From DASSQJ01 sp963773655 (GTDB lineage Bacteria > Actinomycetota > Actinomycetes > Actinomycetales > Dermatophilaceae), in contig CAVZBX010000001.1 in NCBI GenBank assembly GCA_963773655.1, forward strand, positions 558,001 to 622,000: DNA of 64,000 nt, in the 5' to 3' direction. The notes beneath the pieces are model-generated. The model was not told the origin of the DNA. It worked only from the letters and a program-made list of their open reading frames with translations, and made no database searches. Both the position numbers and the translations under genes were made by a program. Of this stretch, positions 38,138-49,460 are shown in pieces (positions within the stretch are counted from its first letter, which is position 1; every line of letters begins with the position of its first letter).

Positions 38138-39544
38138 CTATGCGTCGAGGTGGCGGTCCGGCGGCAGGAGCAGCACATACCCGGCATCAAAGGACGTCTC
38201 AGTCCAACCGAGCTGATCGACCAGGGCGTGCGCGAGAGGTGACGACGAGTACAGAACCGCGACGGATGCCCGGCTCCCCCGAACGGTGGTATCCCAGCCC
38301 GGGCTCAGCTCGTAGCTGTCCGCGACCCTCGCGAAGTGCTCGATGTCGTAGACGTCAGCACGTCCGTCGATGACGGGGTCCAGCTCTGGGTGTTCCCATA
38401 GAAGCCATCCCCCGAGGACGTACTCGTTGTAGACCACCGTTCCAGCAGGCATTTCCGCCAGCGCCTCGTTCATGCCCGACGGGACTGCGCTGGGGCGGTC
38501 GGCGTCGGCGGCAAGGGTCAGGGGGCCCAGTCCGGCAAGCAGCGCAACGACCGTGCTGAGCACCACCATCTCGGTCCTGGATGACGGCGTCGTGCCGGTG
38601 CCGACCCGAGGATGGCGAGCCAGGGCGGCCGCCGCCAGCACGGCGAGGATCATGGCTCCCACTGCAATGGTCCGGGTATAGAGCAGGGCGAAGGTGACGC
38701 CAGCAAGCCAGAGGCCGATCTCCGTCCATCGCGCTGGTTCGGTGGCGCGCCACCAAGCCAGCGCAATCGTCAACGCGAGGGCGAGTGTCAAGATGCTTTG
38801 GGGCGTGAACAGCGCAGGGGCGGACCACTCTCCGACGTACTGGGTGTAGGCCCGCATCTTGACCGCAGTCCACAGGAGTGAGGGACCGACCGGTGTGAGG
38901 GCGGCTGCGCCGACCGAGAGCACAGGTACCAGAGCAAGCCGAGTGGCTCCGCGAAACGAGATCCGCTTGTCCAGGATCATGCCGAGCACTGCGGCGAAGC
39001 CGATGGCGACTCCCACGAACCACATGCCGTGGCAACAGGCCCACAGCCACGTCAGCGGAATCAACCACCAGCGTGGGCGCCCGTCGTCGGCGGTGCGCAG
39101 CCACGTGGTGGTCACGATCGCGACCAAAGCGAAGCTGACGATCTGAGGGCGAAGGGCCAAAGAGCCGAAAGCTCCCCCAAACCCCACGACCGTGATGATC
39201 GCCGCCAGCAACGGTGGGGAGAAGCGACGCGTGCAGTAATACAGCACTACGAGGAGGACCACGGCCTCGATCGCTTGAAGCCATGCGAGCCCACTCCAGC
39301 CGGCGAGGTCGAAGACCCACGCGTAGACCACTTCGGGACCCCATTCATGCAGGACCAGAGGGCGCGTTGCCAGCGAGGTCCAGGGCTCTGGTCCGCGGAA
39401 TTCGCCGGTACTCAGGAGATAGGAGCCCAGCCGTAGGTGCCAAAACGCATCGGGGTCGGAGATCGCCCTGAAGAGCGTTCTGTATACCGCAGCGGCGGTG
39501 ACAGCGAGCAACACCAAGGGGGCAGCGGCAATGGCCCGATCCAT
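38138..39544 (-). CDS. large polytopic membrane protein, paralog of the broken gene at 17370
   Basis: The product is about 468 residues from ATG 39544; a GTG at 39628 would add 28 residues, and neither has a strong ribosome site. About eleven hydrophobic helices begin right after the start. The first loop carries ISDPDAFWHLRLGSYLL and PWTSLATRPLVLHEWG, with acidic, His and Trp residues as in GT-C-like enzymes. LIPLTWLWACCHGMWFVGVA lies mid-protein, and the soluble tail contains TVVYNEYVLGGWLLWEH and PVIDGRADVYDIEHFA, a motif set seen in uncharacterised bacterial membrane proteins. Base composition is clearly less GC rich than the flanking secA and YcaQ genes, suggesting separate ancestry. The stop lies one base from that of the YcaQ gene. 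Function unknown. Confidence 0.75.
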   Translation of the reverse strand: MDRAIAAAPLVLLAVTAAAVYRTLFRAISDPDAFWHLRLGSYLLSTGEFRGPEPWTSLATRPLVLHEWGPEVVYAWVFDLAGWSGLAWLQAIEAVVLLVVLYYCTRRFSPPLLAAIITVVGFGGAFGSLALRPQIVSFALVAIVTTTWLRTADDGRPRWWLIPLTWLWACCHGMWFVGVAIGFAAVLGMILDKRISFRGATRLALVPVLSVGAAALTPVGPSLLWTAVKMRAYTQYVGEWSAPALFTPQSILTLALALTIALAWWRATEPARWTEIGLWLAGVTFALLYTRTIAVGAMILAVLAAAALARHPRVGTGTTPSSRTEMVVLSTVVALLAGLGPLTLAADADRPSAVPSGMNEALAEMPAGTVVYNEYVLGGWLLWEHPELDPVIDGRADVYDIEHFARVADSYELSPGWDTTVRGSRASVAVLYSSSPLAHALVDQLGWTETSFDAGYVLLLPPDRHLDA

Positions 39545-39740
39545 GACCGAGCGCTCAGGAGGCTGGTCAACCCCACCGGACGGATAGGGCGCTGCAGCCG
39601 ATCTCACCAAGGCCCCGTCCGTCGTCACGTAGCAACTATGGCAAGTCAGGATCCGGGCCACAGCGATATCGCATGAGGCTCGTCGGCCGATGTCGTCTTT
39701 CCGGTGCCGAGTGGTCCACCTTGCCCAGCACGAGCGTGGG

Positions 39741-40886
39741 TCAGGCGTCGGCGAGCAGCTCCCAGTGCAGCGCGTCGACCGTGCGCCCACCGGGCAGCGC
39801 GTCGGCCGCCGTCTCGGTGCCCCACAGGGTGAAGCCGATGCTGTCGAGCACCCGGTTGCTGCCGACGTTGTCCTCGGCGGTCTGCGCCACGAGCCGCCGC
39901 AGGCCCATCCCGCCCTGCGGCCGGGGCGCCAGCGCGTGCTCCGCGCACAGCCGGGCCGCGGCGGTGGCCACGCCGCGCCGGCGCGCCCTCGGCAGCACCT
40001 GGTAGCCGAGCTCGGCGGTGTCGTCGGCGAGCGTGCCCTCGTGCACGAAGACGAGCACCTCGCCGAGGCAGCGGTCGGTGGCGGCGTCGGCGACGCACCA
40101 CGACACCATGACCCCGGCGGCCATCCGCTCGCGCCGGGCCAGCAGCCACTCCGGGAAGGTCGCGGCGTCGAGCACGCCGCGCGCCGGCATCAGGTGCGCC
40201 GGCTGGTCGGGGTCGCGGTCCCCGACCGCCTCGACGTCCTCGTCGCGCCACGCCCGCAGCCGGATGCCGCCCGCGGCGTCCGAGGTGAGCCCCCTCGGGT
40301 CCTCCCACGGCGTGATCGCCTCCATGACGTCGTCGGCGCCCAGGCTGGCCACCCAGGCGTCGACGGCCCGACCCTCGGCCGCCGAGGGCAGCAGCTCGGG
40401 CACCGTGCCGTGCATCCGGAAGCCGCACGACCACGCGACCCGCCACGAGCCGAAGTTGCCGCGCATCGCCCGCCAGTGCACCCGGGTGCCGCCCCCCTCG
40501 AACCACCACTGGCAGATCAGGCGCAGCGCGCTCGCCATCAGCCCCCGCCCCCGCGCGTCGGGATGCAGCCCGTAGCCCACCTCCATCGTGCCGCCGGCGC
40601 GGGGCCGGGCGTCGATGGTGCCGAGGTAGGCGTGCTGCGGGTCGTTGGCGTCGGTGACCGCCCAGAGGCGGTCACCGGCGGGGTCGTTCCACTGGGCCTC
40701 GATGTGGGCGAGGAACTCGCGGGCGTCCTCCGGGCGGTAGGGGCGGGGCACCGTCGTCCACTGCAGCGAGTCGGGGTCGCGCGACTGCTCGACCATCCGG
40801 TCGGCGTCGGAGGGGCGGTGCGGGCGCAGCAGCGCGTGCCCGTCGGTGAGCTCGGGCACGCACCCCGGGTAGACGAGCTGGGTCAT
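39741..40886 (-). CDS. tandem-domain GNAT N-acetyltransferase
   Basis: The 381-residue protein contains two GNAT domains. The first (about residues 15-190) has MEVGYGLHPDARGRGLMASA with the R/Q-x-x-G-x-G/A acetyl-CoA loop and RAMRGNFGSWRVAWSCGF. The second (about 205-375) has AELGYQVLPRARRRGVATAA and VAQTAEDNVGSNRVLDSIGF. Both resemble the RimJ/RimL branch, which acetylates N-terminal residues or small substrates. The acceptor is unknown. It is divergent from secA, with a 167-base shared control region in which I cannot place promoters confidently. Confidence 0.88.
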   Translation of the reverse strand: MTQLVYPGCVPELTDGHALLRPHRPSDADRMVEQSRDPDSLQWTTVPRPYRPEDAREFLAHIEAQWNDPAGDRLWAVTDANDPQHAYLGTIDARPRAGGTMEVGYGLHPDARGRGLMASALRLICQWWFEGGGTRVHWRAMRGNFGSWRVAWSCGFRMHGTVPELLPSAAEGRAVDAWVASLGADDVMEAITPWEDPRGLTSDAAGGIRLRAWRDEDVEAVGDRDPDQPAHLMPARGVLDAATFPEWLLARRERMAAGVMVSWCVADAATDRCLGEVLVFVHEGTLADDTAELGYQVLPRARRRGVATAAARLCAEHALAPRPQGGMGLRRLVAQTAEDNVGSNRVLDSIGFTLWGTETAADALPGGRTVDALHWELLADA

Positions 40887-41053
40887 GGGGGCCAGCCAAC
40901 CACCGCCGGAGCGGCGAGGGAACTCGGGGCGCGGCCCGGCCCGTTGGCCCAGGTGGCCCGCTCCGCGTCGGTCGGGCCCGCGCGCTCGACTACCCTAGGC
41001 AGGTCCGGTCGTTGCGCGACCGCCGAAGCAACCTGCCCCGAGGAGTCCCACTC

Positions 41054-43981
<2,928 letters not shown>

Positions 43982-43995
43982 CGCGGTCGACCACG

Positions 43996-44024
43996 CGGAG
44001 CCGGGCCCTGGTGGCCCGGCTCCG
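43996..44024 (+). terminator. terminator after secA
   Basis: A perfect 12-bp stem CGGAGCCGGGCC / GGCCCGGCTCCG with a 5-base loop starts 15 bases after the secA stop. TCGTTGCTT follows, a weak T-rich tail. Confidence 0.8.
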
Positions 44025-44105
44025 TCGTTGCTTCCGGAACCCCTGACGGAGCAGGCCCGACGCGGCGTACCGTTCGTGCAGGACGAGCCGCGAGAGGTGC
44101 CGACG

Positions 44106-45155
44106 ATGGCGAGGGAGCTGCAGCCCGGTCCGCGCTCGCTTCCCGGGCCGCGGCCGGGCCCTGGGACCCAGGTGGTGCTGGACGCCGCCCTCGGGACGGT
44201 GGTGGCGGCCGTGGCCGCCACGGTCGCGGTCGGTCGCGCCGGGGCCGTCGTGGCGGCTCCCCTCGCCCGGGTGCTGTGGGTCCCCCCGCTCGTGCCGCGG
44301 GGGCTGCAGCCACGGTCGGTCCTCTACGCGACCGCCTGGCGGGGGCGGGACGAACGCCGGCTCGCCGCCCATCGCCTCTCCCTCCTCCTCGACGCCTGGA
44401 CGCCGCTCGTCGTCACGGCGCTGCTTTCCCGGCTCGACCTCACCCGGCTGGTGGCGGAGCACGTCGACCTCGACGCCCTCGTGGCGACGGTCGACCTCGA
44501 TGCCGCGGTGGCGCGCGTCGACCTCGATGCGGCGGTGGCACGGGTCGACCTGGACGCCGCGGTGGCACGCGTCGACCTCGACGGGGCGGTCGCGCGGGTG
44601 GACGTCGACGCGGTGGTCAACCGGGTCGCCATCGACGCGATCCTCGAGCGGGTCGACATCGACGCCATCGTCGCCGGGGTGGACCTCGACGCGATCATCG
44701 ACCGGATCGACCTGGACGGGGTCGCTGCCCGTCTGGACGTGGACGCGGTGGTGGCGCGGGCGGACCTGGACGCGGTGATCGACCGGGTCGACCTGGACGG
44801 GGTCGCTGCCCGTCTGGACGTGGACGCGGTGGTGGCGCGGGCGGACCTGGACGCGGTGATCGACCGGATCGACCTGGACGGGGTCGCCGCCCGTCTGGAC
44901 GTGGACGCGGTGGTGGCGCGGGCGGACCTCGACGCGGTCATCGACCGGGTCGACCTCGTCGGGATCGTCCAGGAGGTCCTCGACGAGATCGACCTGCCGG
45001 CGATCATCCGCGACTCCACCGGGTCGATGGCCTCCGAGACCGTGCGCGGCGTCCGGATGACCGGCATCTCGGCCGACGACGCGATCTCGCGGGCCGTCGA
45101 CCGAGCGCTGTTCCGACGCCGCCGGCGCGCGGACACAGGCGGGGAGGCGCCGTGA
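44106..45155 (+). CDS. 9-residue-repeat protein of unknown function
   Basis: The product is 349 residues from ATG 44106, preceded by GAGAGGTG. After a Pro/Gly-rich N-terminus there is one hydrophobic segment (LDAALGTVVAAVAATVAVGR) and a basic region. Residues from about 120 to 285 are then a string of some 18 nonapeptides of consensus V-D-L-D-A-V-V-A-R, with position 1 being V, I, L or A and position 4 almost always Asp. The last half is a triplicated 27-residue super-repeat. A non-repetitive tail contains DSTGSMASETVRGVRMTGI and an Arg-rich end. I know of similar Asp-rich nonapeptide proteins in actinobacteria but no assigned function. The stop overlaps the GTG of the RDD gene, so they are coupled. 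Confidence 0.8.
   Translation: MARELQPGPRSLPGPRPGPGTQVVLDAALGTVVAAVAATVAVGRAGAVVAAPLARVLWVPPLVPRGLQPRSVLYATAWRGRDERRLAAHRLSLLLDAWTPLVVTALLSRLDLTRLVAEHVDLDALVATVDLDAAVARVDLDAAVARVDLDAAVARVDLDGAVARVDVDAVVNRVAIDAILERVDIDAIVAGVDLDAIIDRIDLDGVAARLDVDAVVARADLDAVIDRVDLDGVAARLDVDAVVARADLDAVIDRIDLDGVAARLDVDAVVARADLDAVIDRVDLVGIVQEVLDEIDLPAIIRDSTGSMASETVRGVRMTGISADDAISRAVDRALFRRRRRADTGGEAP
44463..44957 (+). repeat. 27-bp coding repeats with three 81-bp higher-order copies
   Basis: The nonapeptide repeats correspond to 27-base units. From 44706 an 81-base unit (three nonapeptides) recurs at 44706, 44787 and 44868 with very few differences, showing recent tandem duplication in frame. Confidence 0.85.
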
Positions 45156-45700
45156 GCGAGCACGACATCTCCCCGGTCCCGAAGGAGGCCAGGCCGTACC
45201 AGGGCTCGCCTGCAGGCATCGTCACCCGCATCGTCGCCAACACCGTGGATGCTCTGGTGGTGGCCGCCGTCCTCGGCGCCGGGTACCTCGGCTGGGCGGC
45301 CCTGCTCTTCCTGCTCGACCCGCGCGCCTTCTCGTTCCCGCAGATGACCTTCCTGTTCGGCCTCACGGTGGGGATGGCGCTCTCGGTCGTGTACCTCTGG
45401 CTCGCGTGGTGGCTGGGCGGGACCACCTACGGCGGGCACGTCATGGGCCTGCAGGTGCACGGCCGGTACGGGCGGCGGCTGGGGCCGCTGCGCGCCCTCG
45501 CCCGCGCCGCGTTCTGCGTCTTCTTCCCCATCGGCCTGTTCTGGTGCGTCCTGAGCCCGGAGCGCCGCTCGGTCCAGGACCTCGTCCTGTGGACCACCGT
45601 GGTCTACGACTGGCGGCCCAACCCTCGCGCCCGCTCCCGCCTCGCCGCTGCCGAGACGCCCGAGCCCCCCACCCCGTCGACGACCGAGGCAGACCGATGA
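45152..45700 (+). CDS. RDD-family membrane protein
   Basis: The product is about 182 residues from GTG 45152, overlapping the preceding stop. RDD proteins have three or so membrane helices with conserved Arg and Asp residues. Here RIVANTVDALVVAAVLGAGY in the first helix holds the R and D, a second helix follows (MALSVVYLWLAWWLGGTTYG), then the KxxxGLxV-like HVMGLQVHGRYGRRLGPLRA and a third helix FCVFFPIGLFWCVLSPERRS ending VQDLVLWTTVVYDW. Some RDD proteins act as Na+/H+ antiporters, but most are uncharacterised. The ATG of the MFS gene overlaps its stop (ATGA). Confidence 0.88.
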   Translation: MSEHDISPVPKEARPYQGSPAGIVTRIVANTVDALVVAAVLGAGYLGWAALLFLLDPRAFSFPQMTFLFGLTVGMALSVVYLWLAWWLGGTTYGGHVMGLQVHGRYGRRLGPLRALARAAFCVFFPIGLFWCVLSPERRSVQDLVLWTTVVYDWRPNPRARSRLAAAETPEPPTPSTTEADR

Positions 45701-47347
45701 GCACCGACACCGCCGCCCGCACCGTCGGGGCGACCGTGCTCACCACCCTCGCGGCGGCCCAGTTCCTCATGACCCTCGACAGCTCGGTCATGAACGTCTC
45801 GATCGCGACGGTGGCCCAGGACGTCGGCACCGACGTCACCGGCATCCAGACGGCCATCACCCTCTACACGCTGGTCATGGCCTCGCTGATGATCACCGGC
45901 GGCAAGATCGGCGGCATCCTCGGCCGCAAGCGCGCCTTCGCGATCGGCTGCGTCGTCTACGGGGCGGGGTCGCTCACGACCGCGCTCGCCACCAGCCTGC
46001 CCGTGCTCATCGTCGGCTGGTCGGTGCTCGAGGGCCTGGGGGCGGCCCTGATCATGCCGGCGATCGTGGCCCTCGTCGCCACCAACTTCGCCGCCCCGGA
46101 GCGGCCCCGGGCCTACGGGCTGGTGGCGGCCTCCGGCGCGGTCGCGGTGGCGGCCGGCCCGCTCATCGGCGGCGTGCTCACGACGTACGCGTCGTGGCGG
46201 TGGGTGTTCGCCGGCGAGGTCGTGCTCGTCGCGGTCATCCTCGTGCTGGCGCGGCGGATGGCCGACGCCGCGGCCGACCCCGACGCCGCCCTGGACCTGG
46301 TCGGCACCGCCCTGTCGGCGCTGGGGCTCGGACTGGTCGTGCTCGGCATCCTGCGAGGCGGCACGTGGGGATTCGTCAACCCCAAGCCCGGCGCACCCTC
46401 GTGGGCCGGCCTGTCGCCGGTCGTCTGGCTGGTGCTGGCCGGAGCGATCGTCATCTGGGCCTTCCTGGCGTGGGAGAGGCGCCGGGTCGCGGCGGGCCGC
46501 TCCGCCCTGCTCGACCCCGCGATGCTGCGCATCCCGCCGCTCCAGAAGGGGCTGACGGCGTTCTTCTTCCAGTTCCTGCTCCAGGCCGGCCTGTTCTTCT
46601 GCGTGCCGCTCTACCTCTCGGTGGCGCTGGGGCTCAGCGCGATCGACACCGGCCTGCGGATCCTGCCGCTCTCGGTCACCCTGCTGCTCGCCGCGGTCGG
46701 TGTGCCGCGGCTCTTCCCCGACGCCTCGCCGCGGCGCGTCGCCCGGCTCGGGTTCCTGGCCCTGCTCGCCGGCATCGTCAGCCTCCTCGCTGCCCTGGAG
46801 CTGGGTACCGGTGCGGAGATCGTCACCGTGCCGCTCCTCCTCGCGGGGCTGGGCATCGGCGCGCTGGCCTCGCAGCTCGGGGCGGTGACGGTCTCGGCCG
46901 TCCCCGACGAGCAGAGCGGCGAGGTGGGCGGCATCCAGAACACGTTCACCAACCTCGGGGCCTCGATCGGCACCGCGCTGGCCGGCGCCGTACTCATCTC
47001 GGCGCTGACGTCGTCGTTCATCAGCGGCATCGCCGAGAACGAGGCGGTCCCGCCGTCGGTGACCGCCCAGTCGGAGGTCCAGCTGGCCGGCGGCGTCCCG
47101 TTCGTCTCCGACGCCCAGCTGAAGACTGCGCTCGACGAGGCGGGGGTGGAGCCGGCGGCGGCGACCGCCATCGTCGAGGAGAACACCCAGTCGCGGCTCG
47201 ACGGGCTGCGCAGTGCCTCTGGCCGTGCTGGCGCTGCTCGCCCTCGTCGCGCTCGTGGCCGCGGGCGGGCTGCCGACCCGGCAGCCGGGCAGCCCGGACG
47301 CCGAGGCGGCGCAGGACGTGACGGTCACCCCACCTGGAGGGCGCTGA
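45697..47347 (+). CDS. DHA2-family MFS drug/lipid exporter (one frameshift)
   Basis: This is a 14-span proton-antiport exporter of the EmrB/QacA type. Motifs include LMTLDSSVMNVSIATVAQDV (motif D1 of 14-TM drug exporters), GGKIGGILGRKRAFAIG (motif A) and AVAVAAGPLIGGVLTTYASW with WRWVF (motif C). A large loop before the last span is rich in acidic residues. Near 47219 one extra T after LRS shifts the frame just before the last helix; the correct reading LAVLALLALVALVAAGGLPT continues to TGA 47345-47347. Corrected length is about 549 residues. The substrate is unknown. Its 3' end overlaps the convergent gene by 23 bases. Confidence 0.88.
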
Positions 47348-47867
47348 CCTTCCAGGCGCCGTCCTGGCCGACGAGGCGCACCGCCACCGCCCGTACCCGC
47401 GGCCCGTGCCGGACGACCACCGCGGCCTCGGCCACGCCGTCGGCGGGCTCACACACCCGCACCCGCTGGACCACCACCGGATGCCGGGTGCGCGGCGCCC
47501 GGCCGTCGGCGGCCCGCCGTGCCACGAGGGCGCCCCGGCGGGCGATGACGGCGTAGACCTCCGGCGTGGTCCAGCGGACCACCTGCGGGGCCGGCCGCAG
47601 CCCCGTCATCACCTCGAGCAGCGAGCGGGTGAGCCGCCCGGCCCACGCCACCGGGTCGGGCAGGTCGGCCCGGCTGGTGCGCTGCGGGCCGAAGAGCTGC
47701 TCGTCGGACGCGCACTCGAAGTCGACGGCCAGCGCCTCCTGGATGTAGCGGGGACGGCGGGCGAGCGCCTCGCGAGCCTCGCGGCCCTGGCGGACCGCTT
47801 CGTCGAGCGGCAGCGCCGGGGGCAGGGCCCGCACGGGCGGGGTGACGTGGAGCGCGCCGTGGTTCAC
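47325..47867 (-). CDS. DUF6459/Rv3235-like protein
   Basis: The product is 180 residues from GTG 47867, preceded by GGAGGGCC and overlapping the stop of the LysM gene. The N-terminal 60 residues are Ala/Arg/Pro rich. The folded C-terminal part reads ADLPDPVAWAGRLTRSLLEV, LRPAPQVVRWTTPEVYAVIA and VRAVAVRLVGQDGAWKVSAL, matching the small actinobacterial family typified by Rv3235, which lies near secA and a LysM gene in many genomes. No function is known. A structural or SRPBCC-like beta fold is suggested only by strand patterns. Family assignment is from memory of the motif and context, so moderate. Confidence 0.7.
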   Translation of the reverse strand: MNHGALHVTPPVRALPPALPLDEAVRQGREAREALARRPRYIQEALAVDFECASDEQLFGPQRTSRADLPDPVAWAGRLTRSLLEVMTGLRPAPQVVRWTTPEVYAVIARRGALVARRAADGRAPRTRHPVVVQRVRVCEPADGVAEAAVVVRHGPRVRAVAVRLVGQDGAWKVSALQVG

Positions 47868-48640
47868 CGCCGGCCCTCCGGGGCCCGCAGCACCTGGCCC
47901 GGCAGCACCAGGTCGGGGTCCGGCCCGATGACCGTGCGGTTGGCGGCGTACCAGCGGGGCCACTCCTCGGCGACCTCGGCGTCGGTGGCGCCGGGGCCGA
48001 GGTGCCGGGCGGCGATCGCCCACAGCGAGTCGCCGCGCCGCACCACCACCTCGTCGAGGTCGGTGGTCGCCGACCGCCGGCCCGCCGCGCTGACCGGCCC
48101 GACGTCGGGCTGCGGCCGGACCAGCGGGGCGTCCGGGGTCCACCCGGGGTCCGGTGCCGGGGACCAGCCGGGGTCGGGCAGCGGGTCCGCGCTCGCGGCG
48201 GCGCCCTCGGGGTGCGCCGCGGGGGACTGCACGGCCGGCGGCGCCGCGGGCATCGGCGCGGCCCCGCCGGGCCCGGCACCCAGCCCCACGCCCATCCCCA
48301 TCCCCATCGCCAGGCCCACCGCCCGGCGCACCAGGGCCGGGGTCACCGCTGCGGAGGCGCGTGCCGAGGCCCGACCCCATCCACCCGGCAGGCGGGCCAG
48401 GAGCTCGAGCGCGACCCCGAGGAGCAGCCAGGCCGCGCCGAGCGCGGCGGCCAGCGCGATGCCGCCGAGAAGCGCGTCGGCGGGGGAGACGGGCACGCCG
48501 CGTAGGGCGTCCGCGGCCGAGGCAGCGGCCGTGTCCAGCAACCAGCGGACGACCGCCCCGCCCGCGAGCAGGCCTGCCAGCAGCCAGAGCCAGCTTGCCG
48601 GCATAAAGTGGTGTTTGCCGGCGTTTGATGACGTTTGCAT
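47864..48640 (-). CDS. LysM-domain membrane protein
   Basis: The product is 258 residues from ATG 48640. Two or three membrane helices come first (SWLWLLAGLLAGGAVVRWLL and DALLGGIALAAALGAAWLLL), then a Met/Gly-rich hinge (GLAMGMGMGMGVGLGAG) and a Pro/Ala-rich linker. The C-terminal LysM domain is VVVRRGDSLWAIAARHLGPG with VIGPDPDLVLPGQVLRAP. LysM domains bind peptidoglycan or chitin-like glycans, so the linker should place the domain in the wall. The start at 48640 is preferred over ATG 48604 because a -35/-10 pair positions transcription to begin at that ATG, as in leaderless actinobacterial messages. It is coupled to the Rv3235-like gene. Confidence 0.85.
   Translation of the reverse strand: MQTSSNAGKHHFMPASWLWLLAGLLAGGAVVRWLLDTAAASAADALRGVPVSPADALLGGIALAAALGAAWLLLGVALELLARLPGGWGRASARASAAVTPALVRRAVGLAMGMGMGVGLGAGPGGAAPMPAAPPAVQSPAAHPEGAAASADPLPDPGWSPAPDPGWTPDAPLVRPQPDVGPVSAAGRRSATTDLDEVVVRRGDSLWAIAARHLGPGATDAEVAEEWPRWYAANRTVIGPDPDLVLPGQVLRAPEGRR
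48611..48640 (-). promoter_or_regulatory. three direct repeats with exact 10-bp period, putative operator
   Basis: On the forward strand GTTTG occurs at 48613, 48623 and 48633, that is three successive 10-mers (GTGTTTGCCG, GCGTTTGATG, ACGTTTGCAT). On the transcribed strand these are CAAAC at +4, +14 and +24 relative to the predicted leaderless start. One helical turn of spacing puts all copies on the same DNA face. Confidence 0.6.
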
Positions 48641-48677
48641 GCAGAAGACCATAGATCGGTGGTCCGGACGGCGGCAA
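48640..48677 (-). promoter_or_regulatory. putative sigma-A-type leaderless promoter of the LysM gene
   Basis: On the reverse strand TTGCCG (48677-48672), an 18-base spacer and TATGGT (48653-48648) are followed by seven bases and then the ATG at 48640. This TANNNT-N7-ATG geometry is that of leaderless actinobacterial transcripts. Confidence 0.6.
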
Positions 48678-48703
48678 GGGGTGCCGGCGGCTACGCTCCG
48701 ACC

Positions 48704-49267
48704 GTGCGGTGGGAGGGGCTGTTCGCCGACCTGGAGGGGCAGCTCGCGGCGGAGGAGCGGCGCGAGCTCGACAGCGAGGTGGCCGAGCGCACCCGCCGGG
48801 AGCGGGCGCTGGTCGACCTCACCGCCCGGCTGGCCGCCTCCCGGGGGAGCGAGCTGGCCGTCGACCTCGCCGCTGGGCGCCGCATCGAGGGCACGCTGTC
48901 CGACCACGGCGACGGCTGGCTGCTCCTCGCGGCTGCCGGGCCCGGCCGGCCGGGGGCCCGCCGGGAGGTGCTCGTGCCGCTCGCCGCGGTGGTCGCTCTC
49001 ACCGGGCTCTCGTCGGCGTCCGAGCGGGGGCGCACCGCCCGCCGTTTCGGGCTCGGGTACGCGTTGCGCGCCCTCGCCCGCGACCGCGCGACCGTCGCCC
49101 TGCTCCTCGCCGGCGGCGGCGGGCTGGTGGGCACCGTCGACGTCGTGGGCGCCGACCACCTCGTCCTCGCCGAGCACCCCGAGGGTGAGGCGCGCCGGCG
49201 CGAGAACGTCCGCCGGCTCGTCACCGTGCCCGTCGCGGCACTGGTCGCCGTCGAGTCGCGCGGGTGA
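48704..49267 (+). CDS. hypothetical soluble protein
   Basis: The product is 187 residues from GTG 48704, divergent from the LysM gene. The N-terminal about 45 residues are a charged amphipathic helix (LEGQLAAEERRELDSEVAER). Two similar beta-rich segments follow (RIEGTLSDHGDGWLLLAAAG and LVGTVDVVGADHLVLAEHPE), each ending in a VPLAAVVAL or VPVAALVAV strand, which looks like a duplicated small barrel, perhaps LSm- or PRC-like. I recognise no family. It has no membrane span and no cysteine. Conservation next to the LysM and HTH genes would support a common process, but I cannot verify this. Confidence 0.65.
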   Translation: MRWEGLFADLEGQLAAEERRELDSEVAERTRRERALVDLTARLAASRGSELAVDLAAGRRIEGTLSDHGDGWLLLAAAGPGRPGARREVLVPLAAVVALTGLSSASERGRTARRFGLGYALRALARDRATVALLLAGGGGLVGTVDVVGADHLVLAEHPEGEARRRENVRRLVTVPVAALVAVESRG

Positions 49268-49316
49268 CCGCATCCGCATCCGGTCCGGTCGCCCAGGGGT
49301 TTGCGGGGCCGGCGGC

Positions 49317-49390
49317 CGGCTCAGCGCAGGGTGGCTCGGCTCAGCGCAGGCTGCACCGTGCGCTGGGTGCCACGAGGCTGCGCTGAGCCG
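49317..49390. repeat. short direct and inverted repeat in intergenic region
   Basis: CGGCTCAGCGCAGG occurs at 49317-49330 and again at 49337-49350, and the reverse complement CTGCGCTGAGCCG lies at 49378-49390. The second and third copies can form a 13-bp stem that would terminate the upstream gene and the convergent HTH gene. Nothing else is seen in 49268-49460. Confidence 0.6.
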
Positions 49391-49460
49391 GGCCGGAGAG
49401 GGCGAGCAGCCGCCGGGGATCGCGGTGCACGGGCAGATGGGGCGCCGGCACCGGCACGGA

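Noticed and set aside
48290..48330. Met/Gly DNA repeat in the LysM gene as a separate repeat element
   Set aside because: It is a short in-frame low-complexity hinge (alternating Met and Gly codons), too short to list as a repeat on its own.
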